Shown here: positions 8,833-20,891 of the stretch, piece after piece
Position numbering within the stretch: position 1 is the first letter of the stretch
How the letters are laid out: every line of letters starts with the position of its first letter
Assembly: GCA_903772945.1 (NCBI GenBank)
Contig: CAICTM010000575.1
Location: 1 to 58,580 of the forward strand
Direction: 5' to 3'
Length of the DNA stretch: 58,580 nt
Origin: Seminavis robusta
Taxonomy: Eukaryota > Bacillariophyta > Bacillariophyceae > Naviculales > Naviculaceae
Program-made: the position numbers and the translations under genes
The notes under the pieces: model-generated
Databases searched by the model: none
Seen by the model: only the letters and a program-made list of their open reading frames with translations
What the model was told of the DNA's origin: nothing

Positions 8833-11515
8833 TTATGCGGTCTTGGCGGTGGTAGCTTCAAGGACATCGTCGAATGTCTTTTGTTCCAAGTTGGCAAGAC
8901 GCTCTTCGGTTCCCAAGATGGCAGGACGGACGTACCCCTCGCTTCCCTCTTCAGGTGTCAAGTATGGGAACACATCAACCTGGATCAGGATATCCCGCAG
9001 AGCGTCTGCCTCGGCAATCTTGTCGGCTTCTGCCTGTGTTGGCTCTCGCTTCTCGCGGCGGAGAGTAGAGGCAATCTTGTCTGCCTCAACGCAGATTGGA
9101 AGGGCATATGCCAAATCAGATCCTTGGTACTCACCCTGCTTGTAGGTTGCCTCATCTGATCCGTAGAGAGTTTCTGCGAACATGTCACGAAGCCCGGAAG
9201 GAGTGGTGATAAGTCGGGACACCTCCTTTGTAAGTTCATCTGAGGGTGGCTTGTAGTGGCGTGTTAATCCTCCCAATGGGAAGCAGCCGGCCTTCATTGT
9301 GGCAGCGGCAATTGGTCCCAATTGACCTGGGAAGTTGTCAGAGGCAACCTTAAGAGCTTCCTGAGCTTCGTACTCCAAGCGTTGCATAGCGTGCTCTGTA
9401 ATAGCTTCAAGTCCTTCGACTCCTCGGCGACGAGTGTAGTGGTGCAGTGTGGAATATCCCAAGAAGATAGCACCCAAGGCATCGGCCAGACGTCCCATGA
9501 GCAACTCTTCGAACTTGAGGCGTCCACCAAGAGTGAAGCACAAGTCAGCAGTCATGGCAAAGTTGGCACTGAGACGCAACAGCTGGGCCTCGTGGTACGC
9601 CAACAACTTATCGCCATCCTTGTATGCGGTCTTGGAGCGGGTCTTGGTGGAGATGGAGGAGCTGATACCACGGGAGATGGAGCGTCCAAAGTTGGAAACA
9701 CCGTGTCCAAGAACGTTGTAGAATTGCTTGACAAAAATCTTGGTGGCTTCAGCCTCTTGTTCCTTGGGCATTTGAAGGGCGTTGATAATATCAATCATGT
9801 GTGGGTGGCACCGAGTCAAACCTTGTCCAATGATTTGGAAGGAACGAGTCATAATGTTGGCTCCCTCAACGGTGATACCAATGGGCATGCTCATGTATGG
9901 GTTTCCGACCAAGTTCTTGTCTCCCAAGCAAATGGCACTTCCAGCGGCGACATCCATGGCGCGCTCAATGATACGGCGTCCCCGCTCTGTGCAGTTTTGC
10001 TTCATGACAGAGGAGATGACCATGGGAGCCTCGTGGTTGTCGATAATGGCATTCATGAGGTCGGTTCCAGCAAGACAGATCAAACCATCGCTTCCAGCAT
10101 CCGCCAACGCCTCTTGGATACCTCCGAACTCGGCAATGGGGACCTTGAATTGCTTTCGAACACGGGCATAGGCACCGACGGCGGTGACAACACCACGGGC
10201 ACTACCAGCAGCTCCAGCAGGCAAACTGACACCACGTCCTTCGGCGAGACATTCCACAAACATGTGCCATCCGAAACCGCATCGCTCCTGCCCACCCAAA
10301 ATGTGTGACATGGGGATCCAGACATCCTCTCCTTCAACGGTTCCGTTCATAAAAGCTGCATTCAAAGGCTTGTGACGAGGTCCCATGCGCAATCCTTCGT
10401 GGTGGCGTCTGTCATGATTAGAAATAAATATATTGTAAGCTTCATTTTCAAAGGCAGTGAATAAATTGCATTGTCATTTTTTGGCACTTACTCCAATAGG
10501 GCAACAGTGAAACCTTCGCCTCCATTTCCCTTCAACAATCCATTGGGATCCTGAAGATTCAATCCAATGCCCACAACACCAGCCACAGGGGCCAATGTGA
10601 TGTATCGCTTCTTGAAGGTTGCACGCACTCCCACGACTCCGTCACGCTCTTCGACAACACCATAACTTCCAATCAAACTCGTGGCATCACTTCCAGAATG
10701 AGGACCGGTCAAACCAAAGCAAGGAATCAAGGTTCCATCGGCCAAACGAGGCAAGAAATATTCCTTTTGTTCTTGTGTTCCATATCGGACCAACAACTCC
10801 CCAGGTCCCAACGAGTTGGGGACTGCCACAGTGGCATTGGCATCGGTACAGTGGATGGCCAATTTTGCCAAAATGACAGAGACGGCCTGAGTGGAAAATC
10901 CCAATCCGCCCCATTCCTTGGGGATTTTGAGTCCAAAGAATTTCTGGTCGCGCATAAAGTCCCAAGCCTCCTTGGTAAAGTCACGCTTGCTGGTGACCTC
11001 ATGGTCATTAATCAAATCGCAGAGCGCATTGGTTTCTTTGTTGATAAAGTCCTCTTCTTCCGGAGTCAACTTGGGCTGGTAGGTATCCACCAACTTTTTC
11101 AAAGAAGGATTTCCAGTAAAGATGTCGCGGTCAAAGCCAATGGTTCCACTGACAGATCCCAACAAGAAGAAAACAAAGTGAGCAATAAATCTTACTACAA
11201 AATGGGCAGGCATCCACCAGAGGGGAGATCAAAGAATGCTACAAGAAGAATACAGAAAAAACATTCTCCCTTGATACCCATCCATTACCCCCCACCAAAT
11301 CAAACCAATCAAGCATCCAAGACGTACCATCCCAAAGCAGTTTGTTCGGTAGCCGAAATGGTGGGCATGACACCCTTGGCCATTCGGTAGAGCCGAGTAT
11401 CAATGGCACTGGACAATCCCAAAATTCCTCGTTGTTGTTGAAGCTGGAAAGCTGGGGTGCCAGCTCGCGCAGCTTGGCGGGCCCATGTCCTTGTGGCGGC
11501 TTGTGTGATCTTCAT
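8833..11515 (-). CDS. FadE-type acyl-CoA dehydrogenase, probably mitochondrial
   Basis: Three exons: 11515-11328, 11148-10492, 10408-8833 (806 residues). Introns are GT-AG and phases agree. It catalyses the first step of fatty-acid beta-oxidation, FAD-dependent dehydrogenation of acyl-CoA to trans-2-enoyl-CoA. The length and layout match bacterial FadE (~814 residues), not the ~400-residue animal enzymes. They comprise an N-terminal helical region, the ACAD core (~110-500) with KEWGGLGFS, LTGPHSGSDA and AEGRGVSLPAGAAG, then a long FadE-specific C-terminal domain (DUF1974-like). The first exon begins MKITQAATRTWARQAARAG, an Arg-rich amphipathic presequence, so import into mitochondria is likely. 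The exon 1/2 junction falls in a segment resembling the start of the FadE core (ALGCGTIGFDRDIFTG). Substrate chain length cannot be read from sequence. Confidence 0.9.
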
Positions 11516-13023
11516 GGTGTTTTTATTATTTTTCTGTTGATTGGTTGTTTTCCAAAGAACAGTGATGCTATTGGTACCAATTGAGCAATCAAGTGAGAAA
11601 GAAGGTTAGGCCATCGAAGGTAATCAATAGAGCGGCCTTCCAGATACGTTTACGCCAACGCAACCGACTAATCACTTACGATACAAATACAAGTCCTTGG
11701 GAGGTTGTGGGAAGAGATTGTATGAGAGGATTGAGCGGTTGGAAATCAAATAAAGCCGAGAGGGGAAAAGCTTTGTGTTCTCACAGAAGATTGATGGATC
11801 TTGATGACGCTGCTTGTGGGTTGGGAAATCGCAGTTTGAAGCATTCGTGAAGAATGGTGTCAGTGACAATGCATCTGAAAGCCAGCTGAAATGAAAAGGG
11901 GTGTTTCTCAACAAATTCGTGAAGATACCCCCATTTAAAAGGGGGCAGTTTTGAGGGTGACAGCTTGAAAGGTGGATTGGGATGCCATGACGCACAGGAC
12001 GGAAGCGACTTTCCTTGAAATTTCTAAACGGTGGGAATGGCTTTGGCCCTGACACCATTTCCATCAGAAGTTTGTCCGGACAGATGATGCTGCCACCGGC
12101 AACGAGCTAGTACAGCTGTACCAGGAACGCTGCTGGGGTCGGAGGGTATCATCGTATCATCGTAATCATCCTCCAGCCATCACGGCAGCTTGATGACGAA
12201 GGAAGCGGAAATCCCAGGGGGTATGCAAAACTACTCTACCAAGATTGCTTGCTATCGGTAGCCGATGCAGAAAACTAATTACTATTGCTACTATCTTGGC
12301 TATTACATCACTACGGTATCTGACATCCAGTCCTTCCTTCTATCATGATCTTCATTTTGAACTGGATACCAAAGGGTAGCCGTACGATGTAGCTAGTAGG
12401 ATAGCCAGCCGTACCGGTGCATGTACCCTGTACCGTTAATTGGTAATACCATGGTTAGGTACTCGTAGTAGGGTCATCGTCATACTCGTCATCTTTAAAA
12501 AATTTCCAAGCCGTCTGGGCTGCTTTTTGGCTGCCGTGACGCTTATTCTCGCGATTGTTGCTTTGTTGTTTCCTCTCAAGACGAGATTCAATCACAACAG
12601 ACCGAACTGGGCCGCTAGTAGCGAAGGTCAACGGTGTCTGCCTCTACTACTAGCTATTAATAGCTACCGCTTCTCCATTCTGCGTTCAAGGCGAAGTAGT
12701 AGACGTAGACCGGCATTGAATTGGTCCCTCTACTTAATGTTGGCGAATGAACTGACCATGGCTTGACGTCGGAGAACAATGCCATAACACATTCGGATAA
12801 ACAGAAGTTGTTTGCGTGTCTTGCGGTGTGGGCGAAGAAGATATTCTACGGCCAGTTCAGGCCACAAGGTACTCCAGAGAAGTAGAGGTGTGTTCGGTCA
12901 CCATGTTAAAAAGGATATTCAGGTCATATTTTTCTCTTCCATTTCCTCGTTCGTGAGCTTGACTCATAGTTTGTTGTCCTCAGTTGACAACATTCGAAAG
13001 GAAATCACAAACAGATCCTTACA
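11516..13023. other. Long divergent intergenic region
   Basis: 1.5 kb between two divergent genes, presumably holding both promoters. The short open frames, including a 108-codon one at 12440-12766, lack convincing protein composition. GTAC-rich motifs (GTACCGG, GTACCCTGTACCG) cluster near 12380-12440. No RNA gene recognised. Confidence 0.5.
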
Positions 13024-14703
13024 ATGGCGGGAGTGGCCGAGGCCATGGCGGCTTCGTCGATTTTACTCGAGGGCGGCTCTGTTGCATCAAGCGGCACACG
13101 TACAGTACGAGGCAATCATAGCCAAAGACCCGATGTAGCTCGATCCTGCATTTGTATGCATCCTCGTGCCGCTTGTCGAAAGCTGTCGGCAGCATTTGGT
13201 ATGCTGAACGATCTGAGAGGGAACTTTGTCCAGCTACCGTCGAATGAAGTGGAACTGCGTCAAAAATACTACCACTATCTAGATCCCGATTCTGTGAACG
13301 ATCAAGATGATGCAAACGAGAGCGTTGGTGGAAGAAGTCGCAGCAATGGAGAGGAAGGCGGAGCAGGCTCTGAAGGCAGCTACAGTAACGGGAGTCGCGA
13401 CGAGGGAAGCTACGGGAGTGACGGAAATAGCGCAGGTGAGAGCCGTAGCTCCAGCGGCTCTGAAGGACATGTTGTGAATGAAGACTCAGGAGGCGCAATG
13501 CAACAGGTCAAAGGCGACTTGAGTGAACTGACCGAGATTGAGGATCTACCCGACGAGTTTGTGGCGGCGCACCACTTTCATCCGGATATTATTGCTTGTC
13601 ATTTCAAGCTTTACCAGTACGACCGAACAGCCAACGATTTGCTCCCCTTCCCTTCACATACTATTTCAGCCAACGAGCGACGTTCCTGCGGCGTTTCCAT
13701 AGAGCGCGATTTTCGCGACCGTGTTCAAAACGTTGGTGACGACAAAGAGCAGGTAAAGTTTTGGATTGTCCCTTCGTATCCTCTTGATGTGGCGTATGCC
13801 GATTGGAAGCAGCTCATGCGAAAATGGTCGCGCGATGTTAGCACGAGCTCTTCAGGTCGCCAGCACAAGTCAAGTGCGCACCGAGCGAAAGGGCAGGCAA
13901 CTATTACACATCGACGACATTCACCGACAAGGCAAGACGACTTCAGCTCCGTCATGGGAAAGTGGGAGATGGCTTATGCTATGGCCAATCATGTCGTGGA
14001 CACCTCTGAGCGATCGTCCTCGACGTTTGCGAGACAAGAATCCGTTGCAAAGAATACGGCTGTGGCAAGTGACAATCTTGCGGCGGCTGTGAAAAAGGTG
14101 CATTCTACTCGTCTGAACACCAACAAGAGAGATCCACCAGCTCGTGAGATTCGTGTGTGGAAGGCGAGCAATGACGGTGGAATTGTCCCAGCTCCCGAGG
14201 CTATTACTGATGACATGTCGGAATCGGAACCTAGCCAGACAAGCATCATCTCCCAACAGCCAACATCACGAAGCGAGGGGCCTAATCCGGCGCTGACTAA
14301 GAAGCCATCCACGTCTCTTGCGAGTCCTACGGCCAATGTGCCCACTGTGGCCATCTCCAATGTTCCCACGGTGGCTCGTCCATTCCTTGGGTACTGGTTA
14401 CCTATTGGTTTGTATTGCGCTTTCCTCGTGGGAACAGCGCTTTGCGCTTTTCATGTTGTCCGTGTTCTCGACTCCAGAGAGAGTGCACTGGTCTGTTCAA
14501 CGCCTGCTTGCAAAATTGCATCTGCAAGAACGTCATGGTTTCGCGCCGCTGAAACCTACTTGTTCGCAGTCACCCCAGACATTCCTCGTTATTTGGAGTT
14601 GTCCAAGGCTATGACCGAAGCATGTTGGAACTTTGTACTTGCAGTAGCCGCAAAGCTTCCAATTGTGAGGTTGATGGTCGAGTGTGCCAACGCAATGCGG
14701 TAG
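13024..14703 (+). CDS. Uncharacterised single-pass membrane protein with low-complexity N-terminus
   Basis: 559 residues, single exon. The start is the first ATG after an in-frame break, in an ACAATGG context. Residues ~95-150 form a Ser/Gly/Glu/Asp-rich linker. A more ordered stretch at ~165-270 includes a DWKQLMRKW segment. A Ser/Thr/Pro-rich linker at ~380-445 carries a short repeat (NVPTVAISNVPTVARP). One hydrophobic span, ~450-475 (WLPIGLYCAFLVGTALCAFHVV), can cross a membrane. The last ~85 residues are amphipathic with four Cys. No signal peptide is visible, so the long N-terminal part is probably cytosolic or nuclear-side. I recognise no family. Confidence 0.75.
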   Translation: MAGVAEAMAASSILLEGGSVASSGTRTVRGNHSQRPDVARSCICMHPRAACRKLSAAFGMLNDLRGNFVQLPSNEVELRQKYYHYLDPDSVNDQDDANESVGGRSRSNGEEGGAGSEGSYSNGSRDEGSYGSDGNSAGESRSSSGSEGHVVNEDSGGAMQQVKGDLSELTEIEDLPDEFVAAHHFHPDIIACHFKLYQYDRTANDLLPFPSHTISANERRSCGVSIERDFRDRVQNVGDDKEQVKFWIVPSYPLDVAYADWKQLMRKWSRDVSTSSSGRQHKSSAHRAKGQATITHRRHSPTRQDDFSSVMGKWEMAYAMANHVVDTSERSSSTFARQESVAKNTAVASDNLAAAVKKVHSTRLNTNKRDPPAREIRVWKASNDGGIVPAPEAITDDMSESEPSQTSIISQQPTSRSEGPNPALTKKPSTSLASPTANVPTVAISNVPTVARPFLGYWLPIGLYCAFLVGTALCAFHVVRVLDSRESALVCSTPACKIASARTSWFRAAETYLFAVTPDIPRYLELSKAMTEACWNFVLAVAAKLPIVRLMVECANAMR

Positions 14704-15397
14704 CTGCTGCCAAATTTCACTATCCGCTCTACTCAAGACTACCTCAGGGCTGTCGCAGCAGAACTGGCTGTGTTTGTTCACATCCACTTCCGGACAGATT
14801 CCTTGAATGGGAGGAGGTTTTAGGTTCAGGTGGTGTTCTTTCGGATGGGCTTGACAACCTGTGTCTGATACATTCTAGCCACTCTCCCGCATCCGCTGTT
14901 TCTGAGACTCTTTCCCCCTGAGTAGGTTAGATTTGCTCACCAAGTTGATGCATAATGCAGTTTGTTTGTCTTCAGGAGCGAATGTTGACTCAGAATTCTA
15001 ACGACGACAAGTCGGCAACTGACTTAGGTAAAGGAATGACTTCATCCTGTACCTGGTAAGGAAGCTTGCGGCTAGCTACCCCAGCCAAGGTTTGACCTCG
15101 CCCTTCGTCGAGGCGACCTTGGAACCGTACTCTACGACGAGGTGAGCACTCCTCCCTCAAGTTTGAGTGCAAATATTAATATTAATTTTACAGCTCTTCC
15201 GGCTTTTCGATATCTTGTTTCTTGCATGCCAGCAAATCTTCGATGATCGATAAGTGCTTCTTGGATGCTGGCAACTCTAGCTAGCTAGATAGTAGTAGCT
15301 TATCTCAGATAACCAGAGGAGGTATATCGGTAAGGCACAATGCGATCTTGGTATCTTAGGGAAACAGTAGGAGAGAGATAGCCAGTAGTAGTGTACG
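14704..15397. other. Intergenic region
   Basis: This lies between two plus-strand genes. Nothing coding is supported. A TAGCTAGCTAG-type short repeat lies near 15280-15300. Confidence 0.45.
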
Positions 15398-18110
15398 ATG
15401 CAACTGTGGAGGGGATGGGCTGCTGGAGATCAAAAATCCCAAGCAGACCCCTCTGCGGTCACAATCGAGCCAGAGAGGCGAGAAGAGCATGAAAAGGTAG
15501 AAGAACCCAGACCCGATCAAGTAGAAGCATCAAACGACATCACCATGGCGCCGAAACCGGCAATCTACGAGTCCAGCAAAGGCGGTGACAGCGAGCATAA
15601 CCTCATGGCTGCCTCTCGGGAAGCTGCCAATTATACCAAAGAATATCCTGCCGAGTATGACGAAGCGTCTGTTTCTGATGCTGAACACTCTTTTGTCTCT
15701 AACTCGGACGTTAGCACCACGGATGGAGAACACGAAGATGAATCCTACCGTAAGGAAAGGCGCTCGCGTCGTCGTCGCAGCCGCAAGAAGAAGTCGCGAA
15801 GCAAGGAACGACGATCCAGGTCTAGAAGCGTTGACAGGGGCCACCATGAAAAAGAGGAAGACCGTCCTGAGAAACCTGAAGCCGAATCAGAGGAATTTGT
15901 TCAGGACAGTGGCCTTGATGACAGCTCTGTTCCTTCGCAGCATCGGTCCTCCATCTTCCACCAAGATGTGGAGCACGCTCCACCTGTTGTTTTGCCTTCT
16001 GGAAAAAATTCCGATCAGCCCGTTGTGAAGCTGCTGAACTTCCAGACCTTGCATAGAGCCGAACAGGATCGTCTTCCTGAGTATTCAGAGGAACTCAAGA
16101 AGATTGTCACTCAGTGGACTGACTGCAAGATTACGCTTCAGCGTCTCTTGGATGAAGTCGAGCATGCAAACCACTTGTTCCAGGTCTCGGAGGCCTCTTT
16201 CCACCAGTACTCCCATGTCATGTTCACTATCCACAAGGATATCTTCTTGGACGATCAGGGAAACCGTGTTACGAGCAGTGCCCGTCAGCAGCTCTTGCTC
16301 AAGCAACGCGGAAGTGGTAACTCGGATATCATTCCTGGCAGAGATGAATCCACCCTCTTGAGCAGCGAAGGTTACCTCGAGCCCTTGTACAACTCATTCT
16401 CGGTGTTGACAGATACAATGATGAAAACGGTCCTGGAAAGAGAATCAGAAAATGGCAAACAGGCAGCTGCCATTGAGTTCCAGGAATTCAGTGAAGAACT
16501 GATCACCCAGGCTGAGGCAATGAGAGCTTTGGGTGACTCTGTGGTCAAGGAAATGGAAGGGTCTGAAATGGACATACAAAATTCGTTCCGTAAGTTCGTT
16601 GGTTGTGTGGTGGGGCTTTATTGAAAGCACTTGCTGACGTCTCTTTCACGCACCCAATACAGGTGTCTTGGAGCAGTTGGCTGCCAAGGTCAAAAGTGCC
16701 AAGCCATCGTCGGCCAATGTGCTGGACGATGACATTAAGCTGAAGAAACCGGACAAAACTTTCCCCAAGGATATGGGATATGGAGGCAACAACGCCGGCG
16801 TTGGTGACTGGTGGCTTTGGGAGACGTTGTACCGCGCTGCTGTGAAACATCAGCAAATCACTTGGAGTGCCAACTACGATCGTGTGCAAGGCCTCGAAGA
16901 GTCTCTAGAGTATTTCCAGGATAAGCACGAGAAGAAACTCGAGAAAGCCGTGCTGGCTGTGATGCCGGAGCAACGCGAGATGTTCCTCGTCGGAGCCAAA
17001 GCTTTTGAATCGGCATTGAAGAAAACGGATGCCTTTGCTGAGGAAATCAAAGGAAACACCACGTTGGACCATGAGAACATCGCGGATGAGTTTGAACAAG
17101 GTGTCCAGAAACGCTCGAGCTCGCTCATGCAAGAGAAGACGCACCACAAGTCGTCTATTCTAAACAGGTCCCGCAGCAAGTACAACTCTGCCATCCAGCA
17201 GGCGGAGACACTGTCGCCAGCGACCGCTACCGACGTGAGCAGCAAGCCTCTACCTGCATTTGGAAGTCCAATGCTGAGCAAGCTAGTGCTCAAAGCGCAG
17301 GTTCTTGAACGATGGGAAAAATCAGGTTGGATGACGACCATTGCGATATTCACATCGGATCGCTACTTGCATCTGTTTGACTGCGAAGACTTGGATACCA
17401 AGACACTGCCCCAAACCGCCTTTACCTCGATGTTCCCGACAACGGCTACGACGCGCGCTAATGTCCATCATCAGGGAAAAGGGCGCAAGAGGGCCAGTCG
17501 AGCGACCGAGCACAAGATCCCAAAACCGAGCATGACCTTCAACTTGGTTACCTGCACCTTGAAGACGTACGGCTACGCTAGGCGATCCTTCGAAATCAAG
17601 CAAGTGGCTGATCCTACCGCGAAGAGCAAAGATCTTCCCCACACCACCTTGAGATTTAAGGACAATCCAGAAGCTGCCCAATGGTACGGGTTGCTTCAAA
17701 ACCTTCCAGAAAGTGCCCCAGAGCCGTCTCCTACCCCTCAAGCCACCCACGAACAATTGGAGCTCGACTTGCAACAAGTCGAAGCAGAGGCCGCACGCGC
17801 GAACGCTCTCTATGACGAAGCAGACGAATTGGCCGGTTCAAATGACGAAGGCGGTCCTGCTTCGTCTGAGGAAGACAGCGGTAAGCGTGAGCTTGAAGAC
17901 ATCTCGGAAGGCGACGAAACCCAGGTGGCTGACAACAAGAAGAATGAGGGTGAGGGAGCTGGCGAAGGAGACATGTTTGAGGACGCCAGCGAGTATCTCG
18001 AAGGATCTGGCTCAGTGGAGGGTGTTGTGGCAGATGGCTTCAAGAAAGAAGCTGTCGAGGTTGAGACAGTTGATGAGAAGAGTGACGATTCATTTCATTC
18101 ATGGAACTAA
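15398..18110 (+). CDS. BAR-like/PH-like membrane-associated protein with RS-rich N-terminus
   Basis: Two exons, 15398-16589 and 16663-18110 (879 residues), joined by a 73-nt intron (GTAAGT ... ATACAG). The first ATG at 15398 is used, but ATG at 15545 (residue 50, CACCATGG context) is an alternative start. Residues ~115-150 are Arg/Ser-rich (RSRRRRSRKKKSRSKERRSR). Residues ~210-520 are predominantly helical with heptad-like spacing, as in BAR/F-BAR or sorting-nexin dimerisation domains. Residues ~600-770 look like a PH domain: LVLKAQVLERWEKSGW, then IFTSDRYLHLF, with W in the last helix (AAQWYGLLQNL). The tail is very acidic. If the calls are right it would bind curved or phosphoinositide-containing membrane and act in trafficking. 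The fold calls are inferred from pattern only. Confidence 0.7.
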
Positions 18111-18372
18111 GTGGTTACCAAAGCGTTGTGAGAGCTCGAAGAGAGGTACGGTACGCTGGCCTGCGAAGAACCTCTGGTCCAATAGTTTGCTAAGGTTCTG
18201 TTGATGGTTTTTTGGTGGCAGGATTGATGAATTTGTTCAGGGAAGTCAATGGACCATGTTCCATTGCCCAAGGATATTTCACATAGTAAAAGAACATTAC
18301 ATAAATAATGCATACAACCGAGAAGAACCGCTGCCAAGTGGCAGTAAAGATTCGTGTTGCTCCCTGGGCGGT

Positions 18373-18413
18373 CGTACGGTACCGTTGGCTGGACAGCTTA
18401 TTGGTACCGTACG
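18373..18413. repeat. Inverted repeat of nested GTAC palindromes
   Basis: CGTACGGTACC at 18373-18383 is the reverse complement of GGTACCGTACG at 18403-18413, with a 19-nt spacer. Each arm itself contains the palindromes CGTACG and GGTACC. Confidence 0.85.
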
Positions 18414-18423
18414 GTACGATTCG

Positions 18424-18730
18424 GAGGGGGGTGCCCCTTCAAGATGAATCTTGGTACCATTGACCTACAGGTAGGCATTGGGCCAATGATTCAAAATGGA
18501 ATCTTCCTCACTCTCCTTGGACAGGTTTGCGTCTTGGCAGGCGGTAATAGCGGGGAATCCCACAATCATTTCACCGGCAACAAAGCTGTTGGGTTCAAAG
18601 GGTAGATCCAACCCGAGGGATCCATACTTGGTGTTGGCTGGCCCTTTAGTTAGGAGGAGGGGGGTGCTCCTTCAAGATGAATACTGGTACAGTATTGACC
18701 TAGAGGTGCCGGTAGGCATTGGGCTGATGA
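18424..18730 (+). repeat. Diverged direct repeat, two copies of ~70 bp
   Basis: Copies at 18424-18490 and 18653-18730 share CCTTCAAGATGAAT, ATTGACCTA and GGTAGGCATTGGGC in the same order. The second copy has small insertions. Confidence 0.75.
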
Positions 18731-19020
18731 TGCGTTGGCCCTTTGGTAGACTACAGTCGTACTACTAGTAGCACAATCCGTTCGGCCATGATGCGGCCGT
18801 GCATGAAAGTTTTGAGTCTCAGTCGTGCGGTATGGTACCGGTTCTGCTGCCTCTGACAGCAACCTGCTCGATTGCGGAAGGAGCTAGCTAGTAGATAGAA
18901 CCAATCTTGCGCAGTGACATATACGGCTCTTTACTAGTTTATTTACTGTAGTATATTGATGAGGTGGTGATACAAAGTGAAGCGAGGCTCTGACGTCTTG
19001 TTCTTTGCGAATATGCAATT

Positions 19021-20257
19021 TTAGGTCAACGATTGTGTTGCAGCAGCGAGGTTGATCTGTGCTCTTCCGAGTTCTGCAGGAGAAAGACAAGTAGACGGTG
19101 AGACGCAAGTTGACACAAACCAAAGGTTGGAAAAACGTGCTGCTCAGAGAGAACTTACTGGTACGCAGGTAATAGACATACCCGGCTAGTAGAACAGCCA
19201 GAGTGAGGAACAGTCCGATGCAGACGGCAGCTGCCTTGGACTTCTTCACTGTGGAGGTACGAATGACACCGTCTTCACGGATAATCTTGATACCTTCAAT
19301 GTACGAGCAAGAGCTCTCATTGGGGTAACCAATGTTCATTCTAGTCTCGCACTTTCCTGCGTAATCGTAGATATTTGCACAAAAGTCCTTGAGTTCGTTT
19401 CCATTTCCGTCGTTTTGGCCACATGCAAAGCATCGAGAAGAAACCAATGAGTCATCCGAATAAGGTAGATTGTATCCCATCATGTTGTAGAAGGTACTCT
19501 CGCCGTTCTGAGCGTAAGTTGTGCAGGTATCATCGGTGAAGACTCCCAAATGGATTTCTCCACCTTGGTCAGCACAGTAGGGACCAATGTAGTATTCGTA
19601 GCCATTGTTGTTTTCCAAACGACGTCGCTGTTTGAATTCCGCACACTCAGCATATTCCGAAACGTCAAATTCTTCGTCCTCGTTGTTTTGTTGGTTTCCA
19701 TCATCATTGTAGAGGTTGTTGCAGAAGGACACATCATAGGCGTCATAGCAAGCACTCATACAGGTAGCTGCATCGTCATTTCCGTAGCACTCGTCTTGAC
19801 AGTCATAAGTGGCATCCTGACAGATGTCTTCTTGCTCTTCCTCCAGTGCCTCGAGATATGCAGCCACAAAGGTGTTCATGTCCACTACATAGTCGCCAAA
19901 CTTGGAAGTGCAACCTGCCGAGTTGCTATTGCTGCAAGAATCGGATTCACACAGACGAAAGCGCACCAGCCGCTTTGTCTTGACGCGGACATCGTCTTCA
20001 TCCTCTGCATATTCATTCCATTGCTGAACATGATGGCATCCTTGGAATTTCAGACTGTAATCGGCAACAAAGGAGTAATCCACATCTTCGTTCAAACTAC
20101 GGCCACCATCCACCGGCCGTGCTTGTGCCAATAGTTGCTTGCCAAGCTTGGAACTTGATCTGATCTCTGTATTTCTGTTGATACTGTGCCTGGAACCAGC
20201 GACAGTGCTGAACAAGGCCGCCACTGACAGCGCTAGGACGCGTACTCGGAGCATCAT
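19021..20257 (-). CDS. Cys-rich type I membrane protein, extracellular domain of unknown family
   Basis: Two exons, 20257-19159 and 19073-19021 (383 residues). The 85-nt intron has GTAAGT and a TTTCTCCTGCAG acceptor. Without splicing the frame continues for 74 extra codons of poor composition, so splicing is favoured. Residues 1-21 are a signal peptide. The acidic ectodomain (~50-330) has about 25 Cys, many in CxxxC pairs (CQDATYDCQDECYGND, ATCMSACYDAYDVSFCNN). A single membrane span lies at ~340-362 (AAAVCIGLFLTLAVLLAGYVYYL), followed by a short basic cytoplasmic tail ending KLGRAQINLAAATQSLT. This layout is familiar from abundant diatom surface proteins, but no function is established that I can name. 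It is likely an extracellular or endomembrane luminal protein stabilised by disulfides. Confidence 0.8.
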
Positions 20258-20891
20258 GGTGGAGATGGACTAGGTTCAAGAAGAGGTTGTGGTGTTCAAC
20301 AAGGGACGCTCCATCGGAGAGAAATCGCCAACAACCGACTAGGTCGCCGGAAGCGTGACGCTCCGCATACCGAACCTGTACAAACGGTCAGAATATTACT
20401 TAGAGTGTGGTGGCACGAAGAGGGACCTCACCCCGCTCACAAGCTAATACAAGCTCACAAAGCTGCGTGAATTCCGAGCCAATCCATGGCGCTCCGCCAC
20501 AATTGATTCGATTCCCTCGAGAAAGCAGAAGAAGTGACAACTGGACTGGTAACTCCACGTTGTGCAGTGTAATAGCTGGCTGGTACCAGTAGATCTCGTA
20601 GTAGAGTAGTGGCTAGTAGCTAAGATAGCCCTGGTCAAAGATGGAAACGAATTCATGTATGTACTCGTTCTATATTACTTAAAACCCAATCTTTGGTCAG
20701 AGTCAGTGCGTCAGATCAGACTCATCTTAACGTTTGTCCACCACAACACACAATCTGGAGGGTGGAAGCCAAGAAAGCGAAGCAATTTGAGCGCTTCTTT
20801 GGAGTTGGAGGAATCAAGGAGGTCTATTGGTACTGGTATCACATGAAGATTGCAGGAAGGCGCATGTGGATGAATCGTCAAAATAGCAAGC
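20258..20891. other. Intergenic region
   Basis: This lies between two minus-strand genes: the 5' side of the Cys-rich gene and the 3' side of the modular repeat gene. No coding frame, RNA gene or long repeat supported. Confidence 0.45.

Larger units (their letters stand above)
18111..19020. other. Convergent intergenic region with palindromes and a diverged direct repeat
   Basis: No gene. It contains the inverted GTAC-rich pair at 18373-18413 and a diverged duplication (18424-18490 and 18653-18730). Confidence 0.6.

Noticed and set aside
9322..10308. 328-codon plus-strand ORF
   Set aside because: Antisense shadow of the FadE-type exon; no start context or domain.
12440..12766. 108-codon plus-strand ORF with a hydrophobic start
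   Set aside because: Arg-rich random-looking composition after the hydrophobic run, no splice partners, and overlap with a GTAC-rich intergenic cluster.
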